Below, piece after piece: positions 16,942 to 24,620 of a stretch of DNA of 24,620 nucleotides (its first letter is position 1; every line of letters begins with the position of its first letter). A program made the translations under genes and the position numbers. Source of the stretch: DASSNR01 sp036278935. Its GTDB lineage: Bacteria > Gemmatimonadota > Gemmatimonadetes > Gemmatimonadales > Gemmatimonadaceae. A model generated the notes under the pieces. That model saw only the letters and a program-made list of their open reading frames with translations, was not told the DNA's origin and ran no database searches. The stretch covers positions 1-24,620 of the forward strand of contig DASUKA010000061.1 in assembly GCA_036278935.1 (NCBI GenBank), written 5' to 3'.

Positions 16942-18651
16942 TCAGTCCGCCATCCCCATCTCCGCTTCGCGGTCCGCCTCCTCGCTCGGCGTCGGCGCCC
17001 GCAGTTGCTCCTCCACCGTCTCGGTGGGCAGCCGCAACGCGGTGGACATCCACATGATGAGCGCAGAGAACACGGCAATCACCACGATCGCCCAGCCGAA
17101 GCCCAGAACGCCGAGGTTGCCCTTGTGCTGCGACAGATCGGGGTATGAGCCAAGCCAGCTGATGATGGCCAGCCCGCCAAGCCAGGGGAGCACCCACATG
17201 CCGGAGCGGAACTGCAGGGGCGGCGTGGTCTCGTGGTTGCGCGACTCGTGGATGGCCAGCACGACGTAGCCGATCAGCACGGCCACGAACAGCTTCCAGT
17301 CGGTCTCCCACCCCGACCAGTAGACGATGAGGTTGGAGGAAAGGAAGGCGAGATACGCGATGACGAGGGAGGCGGGCAGACGGAACGGGCGAGCCTGCCG
17401 CGGAATCTGCCGGCGCATGGCCACCAGCGTCAGCGGTCCGGATCCGAAGGAGAGCACCGTGGCCGAGGTCACGAAGCTCACCAGCTTCTGCCATCCTGGG
17501 AAGGGCAGGAAGAAGATCAGCCCGACGATGAAGGTGAGGATCACGCTCACCCACGGCACGCCGCGGTCGCTCACCTTGGCCAGCGACCTGGGCGCGTTAC
17601 CGTTGCGTCCCATCGCATACGAGATGCGCGCGGTGACCGTGGTGTAGATGAGCCCGGTGTCGGCCGGCGAGATGAAGGCGTCGACGTAGAGCAGGATCGC
17701 CAGCCAGGCGAGCCCCATCGCGCTGGCCAGCGCCGCGAGCGGGCCGAAGGCCGCCTTGGCGCCGCTCACGCCGCTGGTGAAGCTCGTGCCGATGTTGCTC
17801 CAGCCATTGCGCAGCGCATTGGACGGAAGCGCACCGATGAACGCCGTCTGCAAGGCAACGTACAGCACGGCAGTGATGAGCACCGATCCGATGATGGCGA
17901 TCGGCACGTTCCGCTGCGGGTTGCTCGTCTCGCCGGCCAGCTCGACTCCCTGACGGAAGCCGAGGTAGGAGAAGACGATCCCCGCAGTCGCGATGGAGGA
18001 GAAGACGCCGCTCCAGCCGTACGGCATGAAGCCGCCGGCCAGCTCATGGCTGAAATTGATGCCGTGGAAGACGGTAACGAGGAAGGCGACGATCACTATG
18101 GTGATGATGACCAGCTTCCACCACACCAGCGTGTTGTTGAGCCGCGCGAACCAGCGGATGCCGATCACGTTGATGAGGCTGAACAGCGCCAGCAGCGCGG
18201 CGGCTACCGCAAAACCGGCCGGTGTCAGCACGGGCACGCCGGCCACGAGATGCTGCAGCCAGGGGATGTAGTTGGTGGCGTACTGCAGCGCGGCTTCGAC
18301 TTCGATGGAGGTGGTGGATGCCGCGGCCACCCAGGTGATCCAGCCCGCGGTGTAGCTGGCGAAGGAGCCGAAGCTGTAGTGCGGGAAGCGGACCACGCCA
18401 CCGGAGATCGGAAACATCGTTCCGAGCTCTGCGTAGCAGAGGCCGATCAGGATGATCATCACGCCGCCGATCGCCCACGCGATGACCGACGCCGGACCGG
18501 CGATCTCCGCGGCGTTCAGCGCGCCGAACAGCCACCCCGATCCGATGATGGAGCCCACCGCCGTGAACAGCAGGCCGATGATGCCGATGTCGCGTCGGAG
18601 GCGGTGGTCGTCGGCGGCCTTGCGGTGCAGGGGAGCGGTAGAGCTTTCCAT
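16942..18651 (-). CDS. APC-superfamily amino-acid permease, aspartate:proton symporter-like
   Basis: A 569-residue inner-membrane transporter with about 12-14 helices. The unwound first helix shows the APC signature AVGSIIGSGWLFGA (about 31-44), preceded by RRDIGIIGLLFT. The GGVVRFPHYSFGSFASYTAGW segment and the VFSYLGFRQGVELAGETSNPQ loop are typical of the branch that includes the Bacillus aspartate-proton symporter YveA; the substrate assignment is recall-based and tentative. The C-terminus is a hydrophilic Glu-rich tail (EEADREAEMGMAD). The ATG at 18651 is preferred over the in-frame TTG at 18660 because CGGAG then lies about 10 nt upstream. It is on the same strand as, and 156 bp downstream of, the M14 carboxypeptidase, which suits uptake of amino acids released outside the cell. 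Confidence 0.9.
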   Translation of the reverse strand: MESSTAPLHRKAADDHRLRRDIGIIGLLFTAVGSIIGSGWLFGALNAAEIAGPASVIAWAIGGVMIILIGLCYAELGTMFPISGGVVRFPHYSFGSFASYTAGWITWVAAASTTSIEVEAALQYATNYIPWLQHLVAGVPVLTPAGFAVAAALLALFSLINVIGIRWFARLNNTLVWWKLVIITIVIVAFLVTVFHGINFSHELAGGFMPYGWSGVFSSIATAGIVFSYLGFRQGVELAGETSNPQRNVPIAIIGSVLITAVLYVALQTAFIGALPSNALRNGWSNIGTSFTSGVSGAKAAFGPLAALASAMGLAWLAILLYVDAFISPADTGLIYTTVTARISYAMGRNGNAPRSLAKVSDRGVPWVSVILTFIVGLIFFLPFPGWQKLVSFVTSATVLSFGSGPLTLVAMRRQIPRQARPFRLPASLVIAYLAFLSSNLIVYWSGWETDWKLFVAVLIGYVVLAIHESRNHETTPPLQFRSGMWVLPWLGGLAIISWLGSYPDLSQHKGNLGVLGFGWAIVVIAVFSALIMWMSTALRLPTETVEEQLRAPTPSEEADREAEMGMAD

Positions 18652-18768
18652 GGTCTTCAATCTCCGGAGCGATCAGACAGAATGGAACGTCCCGGTAAGG
18701 AAGGAGACCAACACGGCCACCGGTGGGACGCACTGCGGGTAGCTGGCATGATTGCGCCCGGTCACGCT

Positions 18769-18786
18769 CCGCGCAAGGCTGCGCGG
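18769..18786 (-). terminator. possible hairpin terminator after the M14 carboxypeptidase gene
   Basis: CCGCGCA, a 4-nt loop and TGCGCGG form a perfect 7-bp stem, beginning 21 nt past the M14 stop codon. No T-run follows on the minus strand, so it is at best an attenuator-like or Rho-assisted site. If it terminates, the permease gene downstream needs its own promoter within 18652-18768. Confidence 0.35.
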
Positions 18787-18807
18787 CCGCGCTGCGTGCA
18801 GGCGCTA

Positions 18808-20172
18808 TCAGGGGCCTCTGCCGGCCGCGCCGCCGATCGTCATGACCAGCGCGCTCGTGCTGTCTTTGCCGCGACGCAGCGCGAACGATGCCGGTTCGCC
18901 GATGCGCAGCCAGCTGCCGCCATTCCCGGCGTACAGCGACGACGCCGCGGGGATGAGGAAGAGTCCGGCGGCGTTCACCGTGTCCACCGCGACGGCCTCC
19001 TGCAGGTCGCCCACGTCGCGCACGTACGCCCCCGTGCGCGCGATGGCGTCGTGGTAGTTGATGGCCATGTCGGCGCGGAGCGGCGGCTGGCCGGGCAGCA
19101 CGAGCTGACCGCCCAGGATGAGCAGATCGCTGGCGCCCCCATGATTCGATGGCAGTCGCTGGTACGCCTGCGGGTCCGCATCGGCGTAGCGTCCGGTGCC
19201 GATGGCGTCGAGCGCGCCCAGAATCGCCGCCACGTTCAGCGCGCGCAGCCGCTGCTTCTGCGGATCGTTCGGCAGGCCGCCGCTCTCCACGAGCACCGTG
19301 CTCGTGCCCCACTTCTGCATGTTGTCGCCGAACGCGCGCCGGTTGAACGATTCATCGTACTTCGCGATGCGTCCCGGAATGCTGCCGCCGAGGATCTGCG
19401 CGATGGTTGCCGCTACCAGCCGCGCGCGGCGCCGCACATCGTTGTAGTTGCCCGCGTCGGAGAACGCGGGCGCCTCGAGCGCGATGGCGGCCTGCATGCC
19501 GCCCGCGCCGGCGATCGTGCGCGCGTTCTGGTCATGCAGGTTGAAGCCGAAGGCGGGGCGGATGCTGTCGCGGAGCGCCTTGAGTGCGCGCGCTTCGGGC
19601 GTGGCGAGCCGCCGCGCATCGCGGTTGATGTCGATGCCCGCCGCGTTCTCGCGCTGAAAGAGCTCTGCCCCGTCGGGGTTGAGCATGGGCACGAAGACGA
19701 TCGTGAGATCATCGTGCAGCCGCTGTCGCAGCGGGTCGTGCGTCGCCTGGGCGAGGAAGCGGAAGATGTCGGCCAGCGCCATGGTGGCCGTCGATTCGTC
19801 CCCGTGCATCTGCGACCAGAGCAGCACGGTCGTTTTGCCGGTGCCGAAGGTGACGGCGTTGATGGAGCGGCCGAGGATGGACGCGCCGACCTGCCGCTTC
19901 TGGAAGTCCGGCGAGGCCAGCGAGGGCTCGACGGCGCGCCAGAAGGCGTCGTGGTCGAAGCGGCGCGTGGTGATGGCGGCCACGTGATAGCGCTTGGCAA
20001 TGCGGAGCCCGTTGGCGAGGGCCTGCGCGGCGAAAATGGAATCGCCGCGCATGTCGTGCGACGCGGCCGCCTGCGCGTGGCACGGGAAGGGGAGGACCAG
20101 GGCGATTGCGGCAAGGGCGCAGGCGGCGGTACGGAGCGCGGCGGTGCGTGGGTGCACGTGCGGGAATCGCAT
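18808..20172 (-). CDS. exported M14-family zinc carboxypeptidase
   Basis: A 454-residue metallopeptidase of family M14, which removes C-terminal residues or processes peptidoglycan peptides. Residues 1-34 form a signal peptide (basic start, LAAIALVLPFPCHAQA). The zinc ligands are visible as His123 and Glu126 (SQMHGDEST) and His213 (GFNLHDQNA). The substrate-binding pair is Asn183-Arg184 (DINRDAR) and the catalytic Glu is Glu296 (TVLVESGGL), so the active site is complete. VPMLNPDGAELFQR at about 161-174 is the usual family segment. The C-terminal 130 residues form an extra, mostly beta domain that I do not recognise. The ATG at 20172 is chosen over the adjacent GTG at 20175; no clear ribosome binding site is present. 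It is divergent from ADOP permease 2 across 118 bp. Confidence 0.92.
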   Translation of the reverse strand: MRFPHVHPRTAALRTAACALAAIALVLPFPCHAQAAASHDMRGDSIFAAQALANGLRIAKRYHVAAITTRRFDHDAFWRAVEPSLASPDFQKRQVGASILGRSINAVTFGTGKTTVLLWSQMHGDESTATMALADIFRFLAQATHDPLRQRLHDDLTIVFVPMLNPDGAELFQRENAAGIDINRDARRLATPEARALKALRDSIRPAFGFNLHDQNARTIAGAGGMQAAIALEAPAFSDAGNYNDVRRRARLVAATIAQILGGSIPGRIAKYDESFNRRAFGDNMQKWGTSTVLVESGGLPNDPQKQRLRALNVAAILGALDAIGTGRYADADPQAYQRLPSNHGGASDLLILGGQLVLPGQPPLRADMAINYHDAIARTGAYVRDVGDLQEAVAVDTVNAAGLFLIPAASSLYAGNGGSWLRIGEPASFALRRGKDSTSALVMTIGGAAGRGP

Positions 20173-20216
20173 CACGAATCGGTGTGGAGAAGGGGAGACT
20201 GGCGGGCCTGATGCCT

Positions 20217-20222
20217 ATTATG
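20217..20222 (-). promoter_or_regulatory. possible -10 box for the M14 gene
   Basis: On the minus strand this reads CATAAT, five of six matches to the -10 consensus, about 45 nt before the carboxypeptidase start. The matching -35 position is poor (TCGTCA). The plus strand of the same spot reads TATTAT, which could serve permease 2 instead. Confidence 0.25.
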
Positions 20223-20290
20223 GCGCGTGTGCCGCGCGATGACGAGCGTTCGCGGTGTGACCGCTTCCGGCGTGGCGGAGTTATTCCGGC

Positions 20291-22747
20291 ATGAACCTGC
20301 TCCTCCACGACCTGCGCTACGCGCTCCGCTCGCTGCGCCGGAGCCCGGGCTTCACGTGTGTTGCCGTGCTCACCCTGGCGCTCGGCATCGGCGCCACCAC
20401 CGCGGTGTTCAGCGTGGTGAACGGCGTGCTGCTTCGCCCGCTCCCATTCGCCGAGCAGGAGCGGCTGTTCGCCCTCTTTGCGCGGAGCAAGGACGGCGGT
20501 GAGCGTCTTCCCTCATATCCCAACTTCCTCGATTGGCAACGGCAGGCGACGACGCTCGACCTCGCCTACGTGCGGGGTCGGTCGGAATCGCTGCGGGGCC
20601 CGGATGGCGTGCGCAGTGTGCTGGTGGCATACGTCTCGCCGCGCTACTTCTCCGTGCTGGGCGCGCACGCGGCGCTCGGGCGCACCTTTCTGCCCGGTGA
20701 GGAGCAGGCGGGACGCGGGACTGTGGCGGTGCTCACTCATCATTTCTGGGAGCAGCACTTTGGCGGGGATCCGGCCGCCATCGGCGCGACGATCACGCTC
20801 GGGTCCCGGTCGTATGTGATCGTGGGTGTGATGCCGCGCGGCGCGCGCTACCCGACATGGCCGCCCGATGTGATCGCTCCCATGAGCGCCATCATCGGGA
20901 GCGACCGCGTGCTCGCGCAACGCGACTACCACGCGGACGCGGCGCTGCTCGGGCGCCTCCGCCCCGATGTATCGCTCGCGCAGGCGCAGGGAGAGCTCAA
21001 CGCGATCGCCCTGCGACTCGCCGCGGCGTATCCCGAGGTGAACCGTGACTGGACCTCCGTGCTGGCCTATCCGGTACGCCGCCTCATTCTGGGCGATGTG
21101 CGGCCGAGGCTGCTCGTCTTGATGGCCGCCGTGGTGCTGGTGCTGCTCGTCGCCTGCGCGAACGTGACGAGTCTCTCGCTTGCCCGCGCGGCGTCGCGCA
21201 CGCGCGAGATGGCCATCCGCGCGGCGCTCGGCGCCGGGCGGGGGCGCGTGGTGCGCCAACTGCTCACCGAGAGCGCGCTGTTGGCGGCGGCCGGCGGCGT
21301 ACTGGGCATCGGAATCGCATGGATCGGGGTGGCCCTCCTGCGGCGCGCCGCGCCCCAGTCGTTGCCGCGCCTCAACCAGGTGGCGCTGGACCCGGCGATG
21401 CTGGCATTCACGTTGGGCGTGTCGCTGCTGGTGGCGCTCATCGTGGGGCTCGCGCCCGCGCTCCGCGCGGCGGCGCCCAATCTGGCGACGTCGCTCAAGG
21501 AGCGCGCCGGCGGGTCGGGCGGCGATCGTCACCGCCAGCGGATGCGCGGCGCGCTCGTGACCGCGGAAATCGCGCTGGCGCTCGTGCTCGTGGCGGGCGC
21601 CGGATTGTTGATCAACAGCTTCTGGCGGCTCACGCGCGTAGATCTGGGATTCAATCCCGCCCATCTGGTCGGCGCCGACATCACGCCGCCATCGCCCAGG
21701 TACGATGATCCACGGCAAGCCGCCGCGCTCTACGCGCGACTGCTCGATGCGGTGCGCCCGATCCCCGGCGTGGAGCGTGTGGCGATGGCGAACTTCACGC
21801 CGCTCGGCCACGGCGGGGTGCCCACCAAGGTGGAGGTCGGCGGGAAGGCGACGTACGGCGAATGGGGCAACCGCGGCGCGAGCTTCCGCACCGTCTCGCC
21901 CGGCTACTTCCACACGATGGAGATTCCACTGCGTGCGGGGCGCGCCTTCACCACGGCGGATCTCTCCTCCGCCGGCGCGGTGGCCATCGTGAACGAACGG
22001 TTCGCGCATCTCTACTGGCCCGATGAGAGCCCGATTGGCCAACCGGTGACGGTGTTCAAGTCGGCGCAGGGGCGCGCGGACTTCGGCCAGCCGATCCATG
22101 CCGTGGTCGTAGGCGTGGCGGCGACCGTCCGCAACAGGGCGGACGACACGCTACCGACGCCGAAGATCTACCTCCCGTACACAGTGAACCCCTGGACGCA
22201 CATGGCGCTCATCGTGCGCGCGACGGGCGATCCCACGCGGTTGATCCCCGCGCTCAAGCACGCGGTGCTCGCGGTCGAGCCCGCCATTCCGATGATGGGA
22301 TGGGGCGCCGGCTTCGGGACGATGGATGATCTGGCCGCGCGCGGCCTGAGCGCGCAGCGCTTCAACACCGCGTTGCTCGCCGCGTTCGCGCTGTCGGCGC
22401 TCCTCCTGGCGGCGATCGGCATCTACGGGCTCATGGCTTACGCCGTCACGCAGCGCACGGCGGAGATCGGCATCCGCATGGCGCTCGGCGCCACGCGCCG
22501 CGACGTGCTGCGGCTCGTCGTGCGCGAGGGGATGCGGCTCGCCGGCGCGGGGATCATCCTCGGCCTCGCCGGGTCGGTGGTGGCCACGCGGCTGCTGGCC
22601 TCGTTGCTCTACGGCGTGAGCGCCACCGATCCGCTCACATTGGCGAGTGTGGCTGTGCTGCTCACGGCCGTTGCGCTGGCGGCCTGCTGGCTGCCGGCGC
22701 GCCGAGCCAGCGGGGTGGATCCGCTGATCGCCTTGCGCGCGGAGTGA
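20291..22747 (+). CDS. ADOP-type FtsX/MacB-like permease 2
   Basis: An 818-residue permease with the full duplicated ADOP architecture. It starts with the family motif LLHDLRYALRSLRRSPGFT and a first helix at about 22-45 (VLTLALGIGATTAVFSVVNG). Next come a MacB-like periplasmic domain, a first FtsX bundle (VVLVLLVACANVTSLSLARA, then REMAIRAALGAGRGRVVRQ), a linker helix region, a second periplasmic domain and a second FtsX bundle (LLLAAIGIYGLMAYAVTQRT), ending ACWLPARRASGVDPLIALRAE. No ATPase gene is adjacent. The ATG at 20291 has GGAG about 10 nt upstream. It is followed on the same strand, after 111 bp, by a third related permease, and is divergent from the M14 gene. It may export or sense small molecules or peptides; there is no direct evidence. 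Confidence 0.93.
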   Translation: MNLLLHDLRYALRSLRRSPGFTCVAVLTLALGIGATTAVFSVVNGVLLRPLPFAEQERLFALFARSKDGGERLPSYPNFLDWQRQATTLDLAYVRGRSESLRGPDGVRSVLVAYVSPRYFSVLGAHAALGRTFLPGEEQAGRGTVAVLTHHFWEQHFGGDPAAIGATITLGSRSYVIVGVMPRGARYPTWPPDVIAPMSAIIGSDRVLAQRDYHADAALLGRLRPDVSLAQAQGELNAIALRLAAAYPEVNRDWTSVLAYPVRRLILGDVRPRLLVLMAAVVLVLLVACANVTSLSLARAASRTREMAIRAALGAGRGRVVRQLLTESALLAAAGGVLGIGIAWIGVALLRRAAPQSLPRLNQVALDPAMLAFTLGVSLLVALIVGLAPALRAAAPNLATSLKERAGGSGGDRHRQRMRGALVTAEIALALVLVAGAGLLINSFWRLTRVDLGFNPAHLVGADITPPSPRYDDPRQAAALYARLLDAVRPIPGVERVAMANFTPLGHGGVPTKVEVGGKATYGEWGNRGASFRTVSPGYFHTMEIPLRAGRAFTTADLSSAGAVAIVNERFAHLYWPDESPIGQPVTVFKSAQGRADFGQPIHAVVVGVAATVRNRADDTLPTPKIYLPYTVNPWTHMALIVRATGDPTRLIPALKHAVLAVEPAIPMMGWGAGFGTMDDLAARGLSAQRFNTALLAAFALSALLLAAIGIYGLMAYAVTQRTAEIGIRMALGATRRDVLRLVVREGMRLAGAGIILGLAGSVVATRLLASLLYGVSATDPLTLASVAVLLTAVALAACWLPARRASGVDPLIALRAE

Positions 22748-22858
22748 CGTGTGCACAGATAGAGGAGCGGGGTCACCTCCTGCGGCGTGATGCCTCATCC
22801 CTCATGAACCGACCGCGATGCCCACTATGCGGTGCGTGATCATCCTGCGGAGTGCGCC

Positions 22859-24620
22859 ATGCTCGATATCGTGATCTGGGAGCTGCGCGCTGCCGTCCGC
22901 CGCCTCGCGCGGAGCCCCGCCTTCGTAGCGGCGGTGGTCCTCTCGCTCGCCGTCGGGATCGGCGCCGACGTCACGATGCTCGGCGTCGTGGACGCGCTGC
23001 TCTTCCGCCCGCCCGCGCACGTGCGCGACGTCGATCGCGTGATGGACGTACGCATTCGCACCTTCCCGGATTACGTGGATCTGCGTGATAACGCGCGGGC
23101 CTTTTCCGGCGTGGCCGCTTATGCACCGCGTCCCTATACCATCGTCGACCCACACGGCGTGACGCCCGCGGCGGGTCTCATGGCATCGTCCACGCTCTTT
23201 CCCGTGCTCGGTGTGCGGCCTCTCCTCGGCCGCTTCTACACCGCGAGCGAGGACCGGCCCGGCGGACCGCACGTCGTAGTACTCGGCTACTCGCTCTGGC
23301 AGCGCCGCTACGGCGGAGCGCGCAGCGCGATCGGCCGCTCGCTGCGCGTGGCGGGTGATCTCTACACGATCATCGGCGTCGCGCCGCAGGGTTTCACCGG
23401 AGCGGGACTCGCCCCGGTGGATCTCTTCCTCCCCATCACGACCACGAAATTCGACGCGGGGCGCGAAGCGCTCACCAGCCGGCGCTACTCGTGGCTGCAC
23501 GTCGTGGCGCGTCTGGCGTCCGGCGTCTCGGCGGCGCAGGCGCAGGCCGAGGCGAGGGTCATCTTCGAGAGAGGCAACGCCGCCGACTCCGCGGCCGTTC
23601 GCCCGGAGCCGGGACCGCGGGACGCCGAAGTCCGGCCGCTCGTGCGCGCGCGGCGCGAGCTGGCGGCGGCGAACATTCCCGTGTCGCTCTGGCTGGCGGG
23701 CGTGGCGACCGTGGTGCTGCTCATTGCGTGCGCGAACGTGGCCGGCCTGCTGCTGGCGCGCGGCGTGCGCGACCGTCAGACACTCGCCGTGCGCGCGGCA
23801 CTTGGCGCACCGCGCGGGCGGCTGGCGGCCTCGCTGCTGCTGGAGAGCGCGATGCTCGCGGCCGCCGGCGGTGCGGGCGGATTGCTCCTTTCGCGTTGGG
23901 GTGGCGCGCTCATTCGCGCGTACCTGCTCACGGGTGTCGCCGCGGCGAGGGCACCGCTCGATGCGCGCGTCCTCGCGATCACGCTCGCGGTGACGGCGGC
24001 TACCATCCTCGCATGCGGGCTCTGGCCCGCGCTCCGTGCCTCGCATGTGAATGCGGCGCGCGAGTTGGCGGGTGGGGGGCGCACTGCGTCGGCATCGCAT
24101 GCGCGCGTGCGGCGGGTGTTGCTCGTGGCGCAACTCGCGCTCGCTCTGGTGCTGGTGGTGGGCGCGGGCCTCTTCACCGCGAGTCTGCGCAATGCGCATC
24201 GCGTGGATCTCGGCATGTCGCTCGATCACGTGCTCGCCGTGGACATCCATATGGAAGGCGCGGGGTACACGGCCGCGCGCGAGCGCGCCCTGGTTCCCCG
24301 CATCCTCGCGCGTGTGGCCACGATTCCCGGCGTGCGCATGGCGGCGGTGACCGATGCCAACGTCGCGCCGGGATGGATGTCGTATGGCTACTCCGTCCCC
24401 GGGCGCGACTCGGTGCCGGGACGGCGGCCGCTGCCGTATCCGCCGGGCCTCAGCGCGGTGACGCCGGGCTTCCTCGCCACCATCGGCACGCCCGTTCTGC
24501 TGGGTCGCGGCTTTGTGGATGCCGACCGCGGCCGGCGGGTGATCATCATCAACCGGCGCTTCGCGCACCGCTACTGGCCGGGCGAGAGTCCGCTGGGCCG
24601 CTGCGTGAAAGTGGGGGACG
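22859..24620 (+). CDS. ADOP-type FtsX/MacB-like permease 3, cut by the window edge
   Basis: An uninterrupted frame from ATG 22859 (GGAG 8 nt upstream) to the last base encodes at least 587 residues, with no stop reached. The start differs from the two other permeases: it reads MLDIVIWELRAAVRRLARSP instead of the DLRYALR form. The rest follows the family: a first helix (VVLSLAVGIGADVTMLGVVD), a periplasmic domain with HVVVLGYSLWQRRYGG and YTIIGVAPQGFTGAG, and a first FtsX bundle (VVLLIACANVAGLLLARGVR, TLAVRAALGAPRGRLAASLL). A linker helix (VLLVAQLALALVLVVGAGLF) and the start of the second periplasmic domain (VIIINRRFAHRYWPGESPLG) follow. The second FtsX bundle must lie outside the window. The opposite strand is open over much of this length, but that is a shadow. 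Confidence 0.92.
   Translation, partial: MLDIVIWELRAAVRRLARSPAFVAAVVLSLAVGIGADVTMLGVVDALLFRPPAHVRDVDRVMDVRIRTFPDYVDLRDNARAFSGVAAYAPRPYTIVDPHGVTPAAGLMASSTLFPVLGVRPLLGRFYTASEDRPGGPHVVVLGYSLWQRRYGGARSAIGRSLRVAGDLYTIIGVAPQGFTGAGLAPVDLFLPITTTKFDAGREALTSRRYSWLHVVARLASGVSAAQAQAEARVIFERGNAADSAAVRPEPGPRDAEVRPLVRARRELAAANIPVSLWLAGVATVVLLIACANVAGLLLARGVRDRQTLAVRAALGAPRGRLAASLLLESAMLAAAGGAGGLLLSRWGGALIRAYLLTGVAAARAPLDARVLAITLAVTAATILACGLWPALRASHVNAARELAGGGRTASASHARVRRVLLVAQLALALVLVVGAGLFTASLRNAHRVDLGMSLDHVLAVDIHMEGAGYTAARERALVPRILARVATIPGVRMAAVTDANVAPGWMSYGYSVPGRDSVPGRRPLPYPPGLSAVTPGFLATIGTPVLLGRGFVDADRGRRVIIINRRFAHRYWPGESPLGRCVKVGD

Noticed and set aside
17233..20211. A 992-codon open frame on the plus strand opposite the APC permease and the M14 carboxypeptidase
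   Set aside because: Its product is rich in Arg, Gly, Asp, His and Glu without hydrophobic cores or known motifs. It is the open antisense frame expected in GC-rich genes, and both genes beneath it have complete active-site or transport motifs.
20252..20264. GCGGT/ACCGC dyad between the M14 gene and permease 2 as an operator
   Set aside because: A 5-bp stem of GC-rich bases is common in this DNA and nothing else supports it.
22802..24568. A 588-codon minus-strand frame near the right edge
   Set aside because: It lies opposite permease 3, which has a start with ribosome binding site and clear FtsX-family segments; the antisense product is low-complexity His/Arg-rich.
14300..24620. A dedicated antibiotic or peptide export system built from the three permeases
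   Set aside because: There is no ATPase, no membrane-fusion protein and no biosynthetic gene nearby; ADOP permeases are frequent in such genomes without a known cargo.

Overview
The window is GC-rich, densely coding bacterial DNA, with short gaps between genes on both strands. Three large FtsX/MacB-type permeases of the ADOP (acidobacterial duplicated orphan permease) kind, several exported peptidases and a strong preference for G or C at third codon positions point to Gemmatimonadota or Acidobacteriota. Gemmatimonadota seems the better fit, but this is inferred from gene content only; there is no rRNA or tRNA to settle it.

Layout. 1-6.0 kb: an exported S9 prolyl-oligopeptidase-like peptidase (+), then on the minus strand RmuC and an exported HD-domain hydrolase, then a small SnoaL/NTF2-fold protein (+). 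5.9-7.6 kb: a 78-residue conserved-looking small protein (-), a weakly supported 89-residue ORF (+) and an eight-helix DoxX-like membrane protein that looks like an internal duplication (+). 7.6-8.3 kb is the only long stretch without an intact gene. It holds a decayed minus-strand gene (intact-looking ribosome binding site and start, a frameshift, and N- and C-terminal pieces joined without the middle). Beyond its start lies an intergenic region packed with inverted repeats, one of them a 22-bp perfect palindrome filling the spacer of a candidate promoter that points toward a one-cysteine peroxiredoxin-like gene. 8.9-13.2 kb (minus): an FAD-dependent aromatic-type monooxygenase, peptide chain release factor 3 and a DUF4232-like lipoprotein. 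The lipoprotein start overlaps the prfC stop as GTGA. 13.4-14.3 kb: an Fpg/Nei-family DNA glycosylase (+) divergent from the monooxygenase. 14.3-24.6 kb: ADOP permease 1 (-), an APC amino-acid permease (-), an exported M14 zinc carboxypeptidase (-), ADOP permease 2 (+) and ADOP permease 3 (+), which runs off the right edge.

How the genes fit together. The right third suggests peptide and amino-acid scavenging (exported carboxypeptidase next to an amino-acid/proton symporter) mixed with ADOP permeases that have no ABC ATPase beside them. The left and middle are mostly housekeeping or stress genes (RmuC, RF3, DNA glycosylase, peroxiredoxin) that probably belong to unrelated short transcription units. 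I see no CRISPR array, phage module, transposase, tRNA or rRNA. The least ordinary part is the 7.7-8.3 kb segment.
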